The notes: generated by a model from the sequence alone, not told the origin. Shown: positions 9,691 through 20,590, counted from the stretch's first letter. The stretch: DNA of 64,000 bases from Odontocerum albicorne (GCA_949825065.1 OX463864.1:17187327-17251326), one strand, 5' to 3'. A program made the numbers and translations.

Positions 9691-9899
9691 GGAAAACATC
9701 AGCGTGGTCGTGATATAATTTACAAAGCACTATTTCTTATCAACTGTTACCCCAAGAATTCTTCAATAATTTATGAACATATAACCAGTGATTCGTTAAG
9801 TCATTCTTTCGTCATATAGCTTCTGTATATTATGCTGTCATCCAAAGCTGCTGTGGAACGAATATATGAAGAAATTTTAACAAAACAACCAATGTGAGG

Positions 9900-10085
9900 G
9901 TAATGCGTATTAGATTAAGTCCATGGAAAGGTTGGATCAACTGTATGATATTTCGAAAGAAAGAAACGAGAAGTTAAGAAGAGAAATGGTTGAAGCCGTT
10001 TGAATATGGATGTGAAAAAGGTGTGTCACGATAGGAAAATCTGGCGCTCAACTCTCTGCGTACCCCGACAGAGAGATATTTACTC
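9900..10085 (+). repeat. LINE-A 3' end
   Basis: The frames degrade the family sequence: WVKSMERLDQLYDISK-like, then MDVKKVCHDRKIWRSTLCV-like, ending CTCTGCGTACCCCGACAG. Several frameshifts. Confidence 0.55.
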
Positions 10086-11127
10086 AAATGATATCTATAT
10101 TTTTAAGCCCAATTCTCTTTAAACAGTTCCCACGACTTGACCAGTACATCATATACATTTGCACGTCCATTTCCCTTATCTTTGTAACTCACAAAAAAAT
10201 CGCATAGCGGCATTTTCATGCTCCTTAATTACAAGAATGATGGATTACTCCTCTCTGCGTGCCCCCTTACCCTTTCATTACAATTGGGCCGTTTAAGAGT
10301 AATGTTTCAGACCCATAACACATCATAACGTCACGGAACAACCGTCAAATAAACGGTCTTAAAGATTGATATATTTTTAACTATTCTTTGGGTTTTGAGT
10401 TAACTGCTAAATAAGACAGCCCACTTTTGTTTAACGTATTTTGTACAGTCAACAAAACTCCTTAGGGGATTTTTAATTATCTGAAAAAAGCAACAATTCT
10501 CTTGTTTGTTCATAGAAGATTCCAAAATAAAACACAATATCTGTCGTCTAGTTAAGAACTGTTACCATCGCCGAGCCTTTTGACAAATCGCACAACTTTT
10601 ATTTCGTCCGTATCCATAATTTCTGTTACGAATGTTCTTTTTCATACTTTTCTCCTTTCCATGTATCAAAATGTCACCAGCTGTCTCCTTTTATTCTCTA
10701 TTTGACCGTACTCTCCATTGTTTGTTTATATGAGTATTGTTTTCTTTTTTCTTTTGTCTTAGTAATCATAACTAGTAATGGCATCAAATGTCTAGCTAAT
10801 TTGATGTCATTACTAGTTTATTTTTATCAATTTTTAATTAATTTTGCAGTTTTAAAGCAAACAACATGTAACTTTCTGTGTTTTTTCTCTCGATTTCACA
10901 CTCATCTTGACTATCAAGAACATGTCAAGTCAGACGGAAAGTGACATGATTACGGATAAGGGTTGATTTAAGGTTATTGTTTTGAATAAGATGTAGAACA
11001 CTCAAATAAGGGATGAATATGAACTTGTGTAGTAAGATGAAAAACATTCAAACGTGTGTAGTAAGATGAAGAACATTGTCCAACTTAGAATATAAACACA
11101 AAACAAAGTTAAAATAATCTTCGTTAT
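10086..11127. other. AT-rich stretch, no recognised gene
   Basis: Open frames here (for example 10702-10944) are hydrophobic and low-complexity and match nothing I know. At 10990-11080 there is a short degraded LINE-A piece containing GATGAAGAACAT-type sequence. Nothing else is supported. Confidence 0.4.
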
Positions 11128-11405
11128 TTGTTTTATCAAACACTGTTTATTCCACTTTATGCAACGGTATAACCCTACCGGTTTCAAGGCTTTCACCTCA
11201 TCATCAGGGGAGTACAAACAAGACTGAATTCTGTTCGAACTGGTACCGACATGGTATGTCGGTACCAGTTCGACATACAATGTCGGTTACAGTTCGAACA
11301 TAATTCAGTCTTGTTTATGCTCCCTGATGATGAGGTGAAAGCCTTGATACCGGTAGGGCTATACCGTTACATAAAATGGAATAAACAGTGTTTTATGAAA
11401 TAAAT
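11128..11405. repeat. Large palindrome of a hammerhead-like repeat
   Basis: Two roughly 135 bp arms (11128-11265 and 11270-11405) are inverted copies of one unit. Read outward from the centre, each contains GTTCGAAC, then CAGTCTTGTTT, CCTGATGATGAGGTGAAAGC and CGGTAGGG. The core CTGATGA...GAAA (GATA in the right arm) resembles a hammerhead ribozyme, with AGG/CCT able to pair as stem II and CGGTA/TACCG as stem III. A single diverged copy is at 17298-17410. Similar motifs occur in Penelope-like elements. Whether it is a ribozyme is inference. Confidence 0.6.
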
Positions 11406-12060
11406 TACAATGTCTTTAAACCTCCACAATGTTAATTAATGCCTTAAGTGTAAATAATAAAATAAACTTCGTAATGTTGAACGGTATTGTATGTGGATTG
11501 TTGTATGCTGATTTCTTAGCTAAATAGTCGTCAATTTCGTTCCCTTTCATCTCTGTATGACTTGTGTATAACACAAGTGTGGTATAACACATTTGCGTAT
11601 AACACAATTTTAGAACAATCTGATGATATACAAAGAAAAAAAATAATATTACGATTATAAAAGTAAGTTTCTTCTAAGCAAAGTATACTTGGTTATACGT
11701 ACAATTTCGATGGCACAAAGAGAAAAAAAAACGCTTAATGATCGTTGGCGAATTTTACCGCGTCTAGTCGTAAATATTTCCCCTCCCAAAAAAGCAGCGT
11801 CTCTGTCTCACTGCAGCAAGTCTGTAATGATACTAATAGTAATGGGAAATATCGTTCAACTCATATTCTCGTTCAATACGAAAATACTCGACCTGACTTC
11901 AGGGCCTCGATTAGTTATGGGCATGAAATGCGATCGCCTAAGTTTCCCTGAAATTTATTCTAGATTTTTTTATGAGAATTTAATTCAGAATAATTTCGGC
12001 TACGTGATGAAATTATTTTTTGAGAATTTATGAAATACTTTGTTTAACTGTTAACATAAA

Positions 12061-12350
12061 TTTAAACTTGATCACAATTGTAAAAATGGAACTCTTTGAA
12101 TCAAGTTTCAAGTATCAAACTATTCGATTCATATTTAAATTTGATCAAAATTGTAAAAATGGAACTCTGAATCAAGTTTCAAGTATCAAACTATTCGATT
12201 AATATTTAAACTTGATCACAATCGTAAAAATGGGACTCTTTGAATCAAGTCTTGAGTATCAAACTATTTCATTAAAATTTAAACTTGATAACAATTGTAA
12301 AAATGGGACTCTTTGAATTAAGTTTCAAGTATCCAACTATTCAATTAAAA
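12061..12350. repeat. 73 bp minisatellite, 4 copies
   Basis: Copies start at 12061, 12134, 12205 and 12278. Each contains TTTAAACTTGATCACAATTG, AAAAATGG and CAAGTATCAAACTATT. One copy lacks three bases and others differ by point changes. Confidence 0.9.
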
Positions 12351-12659
12351 TTATTATTCTCGTGTTTTTTGACTTTTTAAAATAAAATAAAAACATTATT
12401 CCGAGAGTAAGATTGGTGTTACTTGACCACTTAGGACTATGTGTGGAGTTTGTAGGAAAACGTTTGAAAGAAGCAGAAATAAATATAAAAATAATAATTG
12501 TATAGCTATTCTTCGTATACAATGGATGTTGTAAGTATGGCGAAAACGGAGCCTTGTGAAATCGTTTGGTGAAATGAAGAGAATGAATAAAATGACTTAA
12601 CGAACGAGCAAAACAGAAAAGCTTGGTATAAATTTAATAGTAAGACCGAGAAAATTTCA

Positions 12660-12805
12660 CTCCCGTTGTATACAGTGCACCCTGCCAGGCTTATTGATTT
12701 GTGGTAATCACTTACAACCAATCAGAAAGACAATACGAATCGAACGTGTTATCCTCGTGCTGGAAGACACGGAAGACGTCTTATTCACTAGGCCACTGAG
12801 GTTAA
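12660..12805 (-). repeat. SINE-1 copy
   Basis: On the minus strand it has the head CTCAGTGGCCTAGTGAATAA, a poor B box, and the tail block AAGCCTGGCAGGGTGCACTG followed by TATACAACGGGAGTG. The middle of the body is deleted. Confidence 0.6.
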
Positions 12806-13167
12806 ACACAGTTTTATAATGCTTTTTCCTCTAGTTATCTATTGAAAACTATATTTTTGGAATGAATGTGTCTAAATGGGTTTTATATTCAAGTTATTTA
12901 AATAAATATATACTACAATACCGACTTAGGAACGATATTCGCGGCTTAATCAGATATGGTTCATTCTTATCTACTCCTATAAGGCATATCTGATTCAGCG
13001 TATCGGATTGTTCTAGAATTAACTTAAATATCATTATTTATCTCAAAATATTCCACACAATTTTCATATTAATCCCTATTTTTATAGATTTATCTTGTAT
13101 TTTAATTTTTATTATGTATTCTCATATATTGTTTTCATCTTGATTGATTGTGAAAATAATTTATAAA

Positions 13168-13446
13168 CTTCCTGCCCGGTATCCCACGGCGGAGCTTTTC
13201 AGAGAGTGTCGAGTCCTAAACATAGCCAATTTGCATCACAAATCCATTCTCTGGCACTACCATCGAGAGGATGGGAAGATGTAGACTCAGCAGAGACACA
13301 TGACACGCATGGCAACTAATGAAATGTTCACCATCCCTAGAGTTAAAACCTCTTTTGCCCAAAGGCAATGTGCTTATTTGGCTCCCATTACGTACAATGG
13401 CGTGGCGAATTCAATGAAGATAAAGGAAGGAAAACCATTTAGATAG
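13168..13446 (+). pseudogene. LINE-C (CR1/Jockey-like) C-terminal coding fragment
   Basis: A 92-codon frame with one internal stop reads LPARYPTAELFRECRVL at the left. After the stop (about codon 40) it continues RHMTRMATNEMFTIPRVK, then TSFAQRQCAYLAPITYNGV. This resembles the distal C-terminus of CR1/Jockey-type LINE proteins, where a TRH..D..F..P..RT..GQRS..Y..P..WN pattern is usual. It is directly continuous with an AT-rich 3' UTR ending in an A-rich tail near 13970. Each half is shorter than 60 codons, so it is easily missed. The internal stop shows it is dead. Confidence 0.55.
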
Positions 13447-13972
13447 TCGATCGGAACGTGGTTGTTATTGCGACAGGATTTTGAGTACTTGGGCTTTCAG
13501 GATGAATGACGTGTGGAAAATATTTGTGTGGGCTCTTGAGTGTGGGTTTCTTCATGTTGTTTTGTATTTGTGTTTCTGTATATTTTTGTGTTAACTTTTA
13601 TTCTTATGATTGTGTGCAGTATATTATGGGATGAACAAATTTGGTCTTTCTGGAGTGATGATGTGTGAAGAGTTTGATTCCGCATGATGTTTCCAGTTGT
13701 AATTGACTGTCACTGTTTGTCAGGTTGATGAGAACGTGCAACGGAGTTTTGTTTTTGTGTAACCAAAAATCGGAAAGAAGTATCGATTTATTTTTTCATG
13801 CTAAATATCCTCAGTGAGATACAGGCAAAAGCCTAGTTTACTGGGGATACGACAAATGAAAGGCGACAAACCCAAATCCATTAAAATAATGTATGTCTAA
13901 ATTAAATTACCTGTTGTTTTTTCGCAAATTATGTATATTTCTTGTCATGTGTAATAATAAATAAATAAAAAT
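13447..13972 (+). repeat. LINE-C 3' UTR and tail
   Basis: This follows the coding fragment and contains CAGTGAGATACAGGCAAAAG, CTAGTTTACTGGGGATAC and CCCAAATCCATTAAAAT, ending in TAATAATAAATAAATAAAAA. The same block occurs inverted at 18803-19039, 32085-32290 and 46971-47139, always with the T-rich end at low coordinate. That identifies it as a LINE 3' end. Confidence 0.7.
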
Positions 13973-14562
13973 TTACTACTTGAATGCCACGGCCATTGAT
14001 ACCAATGATAATTAGGAAACGAAAGCTGGTTGACCGGAAGAAATTTATTGAAAAGAAGAAATCCGTCAGAAGTATTTGCATGAAAGAATAAATTAAATAT
14101 CACAACGGCCCTGAAATCGGTTCAAAAACTCACTAATTCCACTTGTAATTTATCAAAATTTTATTTGAACCAGTGAACTGAGAAAAAACGTACCAACTCC
14201 AAAGGTGGGGTGAACACTGCAGCATTGGGCCTGGCAGTTATTGCTATCACGAGTCGGGTTATTAATTTCTATCGAAAATTTCCAACGCTTTATCACATCG
14301 ACCGGAATGACAAATCGGATAAATATTTGAGATTTTTTTTTATTAAATTGCACTACATTTGGATATTTTTGAATTATTTATTTTATTTGTTTTTACTACC
14401 CAACTTATAATATTGATCCATATATTTTTTTAAGAAAATATAATACTTCAAAATTATTATTTATCTTAAAATATCCCTTGTCCCTAATTATATAATTTTA
14501 CCTTTTTCTTTGATGTATATCTTTTGTTTTAATTTTTCTTACTTATTTTCTTGGAAATTATA

Positions 14563-14735
14563 GTTGGATCAAGTGAATAATATTTTGAAATATGGAAACC
14601 TAGAAAGTCAAAAAAGTAGAGAAGGTGTATAGATGTAGAAGAGACGAATAATGTCTATCGAGATAGGAATGTCTGGCGCTCTGTTTTCTCTGCCTTCCCC
14701 GTTTTATACGTGGCGTGATGGTATGTATGTATATT
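14563..14735 (+). repeat. LINE-A 3' end
   Basis: Degraded family sequence: GTTGGATCAAGTGAATAATA, TAGAAAGTCA, then GTCTGGCGCTCTGTTTTCTC and GGCGTGATGGTATGTATGTA, the last with the (TATG)n tail. Confidence 0.65.
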
Positions 14736-14837
14736 CTATATTAATTTACTAAATTGAAAAGACAGTCATGGATACTGATAATAATTATGAAACAAAGCTA
14801 GGTGATTGAAATAAATTGTTTTAGTTTATCGTTGAAA

Positions 14838-15060
14838 ACTACCTGGCGGGCTTATTACCAGGTGGCAATCTTTTCCAACCAACCGGACAAAAGTAAATAA
14901 AAGAGGTTACGTGGCGAATAAAATATTCAAATCATTGTTCAACTTGACAAAATTTATGAACAATGTACACAGTGAAAATAATACAAAGATATCATCAATG
15001 AAAATAAATTAAAGGAATTGTACAGAGGAAAGAAAAATCAGAAATGAAACACGTTATTTA
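14838..15060 (-). repeat. LINE-D 3' UTR fragment
   Basis: The low end (CCTGGCGGGCTTATTACCAG) is the LINE-D/SINE-1 tail hairpin. The high end (AGAAATGAAACACGTTAT) matches the LINE-D copy at 44966-45435, where it lies just after the stop codon. Confidence 0.6.
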
Positions 15061-15310
15061 TTTATTTATTTATATAAATAAACCGTACAATGTATTATAC
15101 CTTATAACAAAAATATTTAAAATAAAAGAACCCGTAATAAGTACTCTACTCATTAAGGACAGAATATGTAAATAATTTAAAAGTTATTTTAAACAATTAC
15201 AACAAAAACAATCAGAAAAAACCGGCTGTACAAAATCACATGTTACCAACACAACACGGGGCTGCGCACAGCCCGCACAGCGCAAAAAATACAAACAACA
15301 GACAACTCAT
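15061..15310 (-). other. Possible LINE 3' UTR, unclassified
   Basis: A T-rich start (TTATTTATTTATTTAT) at the low-coordinate end, then a moderately GC-rich block (CGGGGCTGCGCACAGCCCGC) near 15257. The layout suggests a minus-strand LINE 3' end. No second copy is seen in the window. Confidence 0.3.
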
Positions 15311-15394
15311 TGGAAAACAAATTGAAAATAAAATATAAAAGACTGAATCAGACAGGCGCAACTTCACAAATCTCCTTCAGCAGTTATATTACTG

Positions 15395-15465
15395 ATTTTA
15401 GTCTGGCGCTCTGTCCTTTTGTATATCCCGACAGAAAAACTGGTATTTATGTGTGTAAAAATAGC
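15395..15465 (+). repeat. LINE-A tail remnant
   Basis: GTCTGGCGCTCTGTCCTTTT followed by TATCCCGACAG is the final segment of the LINE-A coding region. The (TATG)n tail is degraded. Confidence 0.5.
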
Positions 15466-15764
15466 ATTTTTTCAATGTCACAAAAGCTATTAAAGATTTG
15501 CATCTGTTGCAATTACACTGATAATCAGATTAATTTGACTGCGGTATTCTCACTAATTAGAAATGCATCGACGTGGTTTACTTGCAAATTGCATTTATGC
15601 TTTACACTAATTATATTGCTCTAATTTACACCGTGGATCCCAAAATCCAGGGCAAACGGCATTATTGTAGCTGCTCTGATTGGAAATACGTATATTATGC
15701 AACCGGTCGACTATCATCATAATCAACAGGCCGAATATTTATTTCACAGCCGGATTACCTCTCT

Positions 15765-15855
15765 GGTCTAGATGCTAAGACACTTGTCTGCGGACCCGGG
15801 GGTTGCGGGCTCGATTCCCATTGGTACCACCTAATTTTTATTTTATTTTACCGTT
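15765..15855 (+). repeat. SINE-1 head
   Basis: CTCTGGTCTAGATGCTAAGA then GGGGTTGCGGGCTCGATTCC, matching the A- and B-box parts of SINE-1. The body beyond about 15855 is not recognisable. Confidence 0.55.
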
Positions 15856-16194
15856 TCGTTGAAACTAAAGGTCTCGTTAAAATATTTCTTGTTGATTGGA
15901 AGATATTGTTATATATCAGGTTATGCTGTTGATTGAAAAATAAATTCTAATAAATAAATCTGCCATATATATTTAAACGAATGTTGTAAATAAATTTTAA
16001 GAATGAACGTCATCTTACGAGACCAAGTAGTAGAACGGTTTACTTACAACGAGACGTTTGGATTCGATTTTCAATCCTGACCTTAAACATTCTTAATTTT
16101 TTTAATCATTCTTACTTTTTATTTACTCTCTAGTATGTTAGAAATGATTACTAAAAAGTACCTAACCTTGCAAGATCTTAATGTATTGCATTGG

Positions 16195-16390
16195 ATGACA
16201 CTTGTATTTTGTTTAGTACAAACTGTGACAATCTCTTTCGACCAACCAGAAATAAATGTGTTGAGGAAGCCTGAAATGAAAACTAGTCTATAACCCTATT
16301 AAAAATTAATTTGGTTTCAACGGCAATTAAACCCGTAACCTCCGGGTCGGAAAACAGGCGTCTTACCAACCTTCGTAAGATACATATCCT
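16195..16390 (-). repeat. SINE-1 copy
   Basis: On the minus strand: head with TAAGACGCCTGTTTTCCGAC, B box region GGTTACGGGTTTAATTGCCG, body TTTCATTTCAGGCTTCCTCA, and the tail TGGTTGGTCGAAAGAGATTG. Confidence 0.6.
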
Positions 16391-16494
16391 ATAAAAGCGA
16401 CGAAGGTCGATTTATTGTTCCATAAATTTAAAAAAAAAACATAATTTTTGTCTAAAAATTTTAACGGATGAATTAAGAAAGACTGACAAAACAA

Positions 16495-16720
16495 ATATAC
16501 AGTGCGAATGTGAGTGGAAGGCGTGGTAGAGTGAGACCAAGAAAGCTATAAGTTGACCCAATGTAGGATATTTTGAAAGAACGAAATATAAAAAGACGAA
16601 GAAATCGTAGAAGTTGTATGAGAAAGAGGGGAAGGATGTTTGTTTGGATAAAAAAGTGTGGCGCTCTGTCCTCTCAGCCTACACCGATATAGTGAGATGG
16701 CACGATGATATGTATGTATG
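16495..16720 (+). repeat. LINE-A 3' end
   Basis: Contains GCGTGGTAGAGTGAGACCAA (RGR.RP block), GATATTTTGAAAGAACGAA (ILKE.N), GTGTGGCGCTCTGTCCTCTC and a GTATGTATGTA tail. Frameshifted. Confidence 0.65.
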
Positions 16721-17024
16721 TAATATTTTAATTCTCTAACGATTAATTATTCGAAATAATATGAATCAAAAACTATTCAGTTTACCCATGGTATAAATAC
16801 CACAGACCACAACAAAAAAGTCGACCACGCCTCCTTCTGAAGACTGTCTGCAGACTCTTGGAAACACTGGGCGTGCTGTAACCAACACTCTGTAATGGTA
16901 TATAATCGAATTATGTTAAATGTACTCGGAAATATCAAATGATTCTTACATCCTCCATTGTCTGAATGGTTATTCGTCGACCGAGACGCTCCGACCGACC
17001 GTCTGTTAGGTCGTATATTTGGCG

Positions 17025-17080
17025 GGTTTATTGCCAAGGGCAAACTATTCCAATCACCCAGAAAATAGTTGAACAATTTT
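17025..17080 (-). repeat. LINE-D/SINE-1 tail fragment
   Basis: GGCGGGTTTATTGCCAAGGG followed by CCAATCACCCAGAAAATAG is the shared tail. Which family it belongs to cannot be told. Confidence 0.45.
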
Positions 17081-17297
17081 GTTTCTAACTTTTCTTGCGA
17101 GCAAATTCTTGCATATCAGTAGTAACGGGAACAAATTCGACATATTAGAGGCCCTAGAAATATCCAAGTCAGTGCATTGGGTTTAACATCTGGCAAACAC
17201 ATACATTCCCAAGATCTCATCGCTGCTTGCTAAAGTGGTCTTCCTCCCTCCACCTACAATCCTCAACCCGATTTTTTACCGTTAGGAGCGTGTATGT

Positions 17298-17410
17298 CGT
17301 ACTAGTTCGAACATAATTTAGTCTTATTTGTGCTCCTCTGATGATGAGGGGAAAACTTTCAAAACCGGTAGGTTTATATTGTTATATAAAGTGGAAAAAA
17401 CCCGTGTTTG
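17298..17410 (+). repeat. Single copy of the hammerhead-like repeat
   Basis: TAGTTCGAACATAATTTAGT, then CTCTGATGATGAGGGGAAAA, CCGGTAGGTTTATA and GTGGAAAAAACCCGTGTTTG match the right arm of the 11128-11405 palindrome with many substitutions. Confidence 0.55.
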
Positions 17411-17558
17411 ACTAAACAAATTACACTTTTGTTTTCAGTTTGGATGAAAGATTTTCATAAGAGCTTTATGGAAAGAAAAAAATTTAATAGAATTGTAGAA
17501 GAATGCAAAGAAAATTTGAATAATTTGACTGTATGGTGTATAGTATTAAAAATAAAAC

Positions 17559-17773
17559 AATTTGCAACTAGAAAGTATAAAGGGATATTAGGAATAAGGA
17601 TAATTTGCAACTAGAAAGTATAAAGGGATATTAGGAAGAAGGATAATTTGCAACTAGAAAGTATAAAGGGATATTAGGAAGAAGGATAATTTGCAACTAG
17701 AGAGTATAAAGGGATATTAGGAAGAAGGATAATTTGCAATTAGAAAGTATAAAGGGATATTAGGAAGAAGGAT
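17559..17773. repeat. 43 bp minisatellite, 5 copies
   Basis: Copies start at 17559, 17602, 17645, 17688 and 17731. The unit is AATTTGCAACTAGAAAGTAT, then AAAGGGATATTAGGAAGAAG and GAT. Copies are nearly identical. Confidence 0.95.
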
Positions 17774-17784
17774 AATTTTATTGT

Positions 17785-17980
17785 ATTGTATTACACTTTC
17801 GTTGTATACAGTGCAACCTGGCGAGTTTTTTTTACCGTGTGGGACTGTCTTCCAACCAACCAAAAAATGTTAAAGAAGCCTTAAGTGAAAACCAGACTGA
17901 CATTCTTTTTAGAAAATCTGAATTTCAACTGAAATCGGGATGGGAGTTAAGCGTTTTATCAACTAGGCCACGGAGGAGTT
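17785..17980 (-). repeat. SINE-1 copy
   Basis: On the minus strand: CCGTGGCCTAGTTGATAAAA head, body AGTCTGGTTTTCACTTAAGG, tail GGTTGGTTGGAAGACAGTCC and CACTGTATACAACGAAAGTG. The B box is mutated. Confidence 0.65.
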
Positions 17981-18544
17981 AAGAAGGAAGATAATGGTGG
18001 AACCAGGAAACGCGCTACGTTACTGAAGGGAATTACATTTCTTCTTGAGTCATTTGAAACACATCAACGACGGAGTAAGTGTAATTATGGAGCTGGTTTG
18101 GGTGTAAGGGATTGCACCCCCCACCCCAGTTGCCCAAAACCTCACCTATACGCGGTGTACCTGCTTGTGAATTGGCGATGCCCTAACGACCAAGCATCAG
18201 AGTTAGTAGAAACCAACATTGTTCCACATATGGTATAAGGTGAATAAAATGACTGCTTCCAAGACAGCTCCGAACTTTGTGAATGGTCTTGTCGTCTCAG
18301 TTCTTCTGTCACAGTACAACCACTGTCGAGTTGCAGTCCAAGTTGAATCGGGAACGTGACCGGTCCAACTAAATTTGTTATAACTGGTACTACCACCTCA
18401 ACAAAAAACGTTGAACTGTAAAAGTAAATAAATAGGCAATATCTCCTTGAGTGGAACGCGAGTCCGTAATCGGATATACGCGGAACATCTTCAACAAGAT
18501 ATTACGAGGTGGTAAGACAGTTAAGGATGTTATTAAGAAGTTAT

Positions 18545-18802
18545 AGCATATGTACTTTTACGAAATACAGGTAAGAACGCACATTGCCACTCGAATACGC
18601 TAAGATTAATTTATGAATGAGATGGTTTAGGCATGTGGAACGAATGAATGAAGAAAAACTAACAAAACTGACATGTAGTGCAAATGGTGGATGGCATGTG
18701 AGAGGAAGACCAAGGAAAGTATTGTTGGATCAAGTCAATTATATTCTGAAAGAAGGAAACTTAGAAAGTCAGAAAAATTGTAGAAGTTGTATAGGAAGGC
18801 GT
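18545..18802 (+). pseudogene. LINE-A C-terminal coding fragment, part 1
   Basis: An open frame from about 18617 encodes MRWFRHVERMNEEKLTKL, then RGRPRKVLLDQVNYILKEGN and SQKNCRSCIG. This is the clearest reading of the central LINE-A tail: R-W-F-x-H-V-E-R-M-N followed by GRPRK and DQVN.ILKEGN. The pattern belongs to the region after the reverse transcriptase of RTE-like LINEs. The open frame listed to 18871 runs on into an unrelated insertion; true LINE-A sequence stops near 18802 and resumes at 19040. No RT domain is present. The function of this region in the intact protein is not known. Confidence 0.65.
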
Positions 18803-19039
18803 ATTTTATTTATTTATTTATTATTACACATGACAAGAAATATACACAATTTGAGAAAAAACAACAGGTAATTTGATTTGGACGTATAATTTTAATGGAT
18901 CTGGGTTTGTTGCCTTTCATTTGTCGTATCCCCAGTAAACTAGGCTTTTGCCTGTATCTCACTGAGGATATTTAGCATGAAAAAATAAATCGATACTTCT
19001 TTCCGATTTTTGATAACACAAAAAAACCCCGTTGCATGG
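18803..19039 (-). mobile_element. LINE-C 3' end inserted in LINE-A
   Basis: The T-rich start (TATTTATTTATTTATTATTA) and the internal blocks GTTGCCTTTCATTTGTCGTA and CCCAGTAAACTAGGCTTTTG are the reverse complement of the LINE-C 3' UTR at 13740-13972. It splits a LINE-A copy. I could not identify a clean TSD. Confidence 0.7.
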
Positions 19040-19115
19040 TACAGGAAAGTCTGGCGCTCTTTTCTCTCTGCATACCCTGACAGGGAAATGGCGTGATGGC
19101 ACGTATGTTTTTAAT
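19040..19115 (+). repeat. LINE-A 3' end, part 2
   Basis: CAGGAAAGTCTGGCGCTCTT through CTGACAGGGAAATGGCGTGA, then a short TATG-like tail. This completes the copy at 18545-18802. Confidence 0.65.
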
Positions 19116-19644
19116 TTTTCAATAGCATTTGATTCGTTTCTCGATTTAGGACGTCCTTGAGAGAATCTGCACTCTAAACGACGCTTTATAAACTGTATTT
19201 TTATGATTATTATTAAAATATATTTTTTGATTTACGATTGCATTCTCCTAATGTAACTTGTAGTTGATTAGTTCTCTAGATCGAACGATGATGAAATTTT
19301 AGCATATTAAGTAAGGTCGACTGGTTTTATTTTTCTTGATTAGATTGTTTTTATTGTACAATATAATACACAATTGTCTGGTTTTTAAATTATTGCAAGA
19401 ATTTATGTTTCGAAAGATTTATGTCTAAGTATATACGATTGTTTTTTTTGATTAAACTCCTTTTCGATGAAATATTCGCTCATAGAATCGTTAATAAAAT
19501 AAATCAAACACTACATATGTGTATTTTTGAAAATAATAATAAAATAATAATTTATAAATCTTAATGTAGAGAGCAGACTCTGCTCAAAGACACTCTAAAT
19601 CGGGAATTGAATTATACATTTATATTGAAAAATTTAAAACATAC
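19116..19644. other. AT-rich stretch without recognised features
   Basis: No open frame of note. Nothing that repeats elsewhere in the window was seen. Confidence 0.4.
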
Positions 19645-19860
19645 ATAACATCACACCATGTCCCTGTCGGGGAAGGCAAAGAGGACAGATCGCTAGACTT
19701 TCCTATATCGACACATATTCTTAGCCTCTTCTACATCCATGCACCGTGTCATACTACTTTTATCATTAACTCCGACTTTATTATACATTTCCTTGTTTCA
19801 GAATATTATTCACTTAATCCAAGCATACTTTCCTTGGTTTTCCTGTCACTTGTAAAATTT
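19645..19860 (-). repeat. LINE-A 3' end
   Basis: ACATCACACCATGTCCCTGT at the low end is the inverted tail. The reverse complement reads WSAYPD-like, MDVEEA-like and a DQ.N.ILK-like block up to about 19850. Confidence 0.65.
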
Positions 19861-19939
19861 GTGCAGGCAGGCAACGTTACAAAAAAAATGTTATGTTGCT
19901 TGCCTGTATATTTTTTTTGCAACCGCGGTCAATAGTAAT

Positions 19940-20265
19940 AATAATCAAAAGACAAATTATATAGCGTGGCTTAGAAGAGTAGAATCTCCTCAAGGGGACT
20001 CCAACCCAGGATCCCAGCTACTGTTATGGATAGATTATAAATATTACAGTTAAACCAGTAGATTGTAAGGATAAGAAGGTGGTGGCTGCGGCCACTAGAT
20101 AACAAATTTTCCCGCATCTGTATTTGTTTAGAAAAACTTTTTTAATAAGCAAATCGCAGAAAACTTAGCAAGTGAAACTAACAACTAACAAACCTTGTGT
20201 AGATCTTCCGATAAGTGATATTAACACATTCGGCTTTAGGTGGAATTTATGTGTTCATATTGAAC
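19940..20265 (-). repeat. Family-F copy
   Basis: Low end has AAATTATATAGCGTGGCTTA (inverted tail), then ACTCCAACCCAGGAT, then GTGGTGGCTGCGGCCACTAG, AAATCGCAGAAAACTTAGCA and CACATTCGGCTTTAGGTG. The order matches the other copies. Confidence 0.6.
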
Positions 20266-20429
20266 CGTTAATTTTGATAAGACTTTCCAAAAGCAGTTGT
20301 CGTTAAGTGAATCCTAAAGCAGCACACATCATTCATTTCTTTAACACTTTGAGTTAACAAAATTTAAACTAAAATGACATCATGAACATCTAGTTATTCT
20401 TAGTATACATCACTGTTTTATAAATTGAG

Positions 20430-20590
20430 ATCACTGTCAGATTGAAAGACCATAGTCTTCTTCGTCAGGTGATGAGGAATCTCATCCTTTTCCTTATTGT
20501 CTGACGAGCAGTTTGTCACATCACCTGATGAAGACAGAGGTCTTTAAAACTGGTTTGGAAGTCAACAAAATAGTTGGTAATTTTGTGATT
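20430..20590. repeat. Inverted pair of a second hammerhead-like motif
   Basis: The right arm reads CACCTGATGAAGACAGAGGT then CTTTAAAACTGG. The left arm, read on the minus strand, has CACCTGACGAAGAAGACTAT and GGTCTTTCAATC. AGAC/GTCT can form stem II in the right arm. The conserved GAAA is degraded (AAAA in the right arm). It resembles ends of Penelope-like elements; that assignment is tentative. Confidence 0.45.

Noticed and set aside
10702..10944. 80-codon hydrophobic ORF that could be a membrane protein
   Set aside because: Low-complexity AT-rich translation rich in F, L and C, with no start context, neighbours or homology.
11002..11280. 92-codon minus-strand ORF
   Set aside because: It lies in the left arm of the hammerhead-like palindrome and is noncoding repeat.
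11689..12033. 114- and 68-codon overlapping plus-strand ORFs
   Set aside because: Different frames over the same stretch with no recognisable domain; no reason to prefer either.
18142..18396. 84-codon minus-strand ORF
   Set aside because: Not low-complexity, but I could not match it to any LINE or gene and there is no supporting context.
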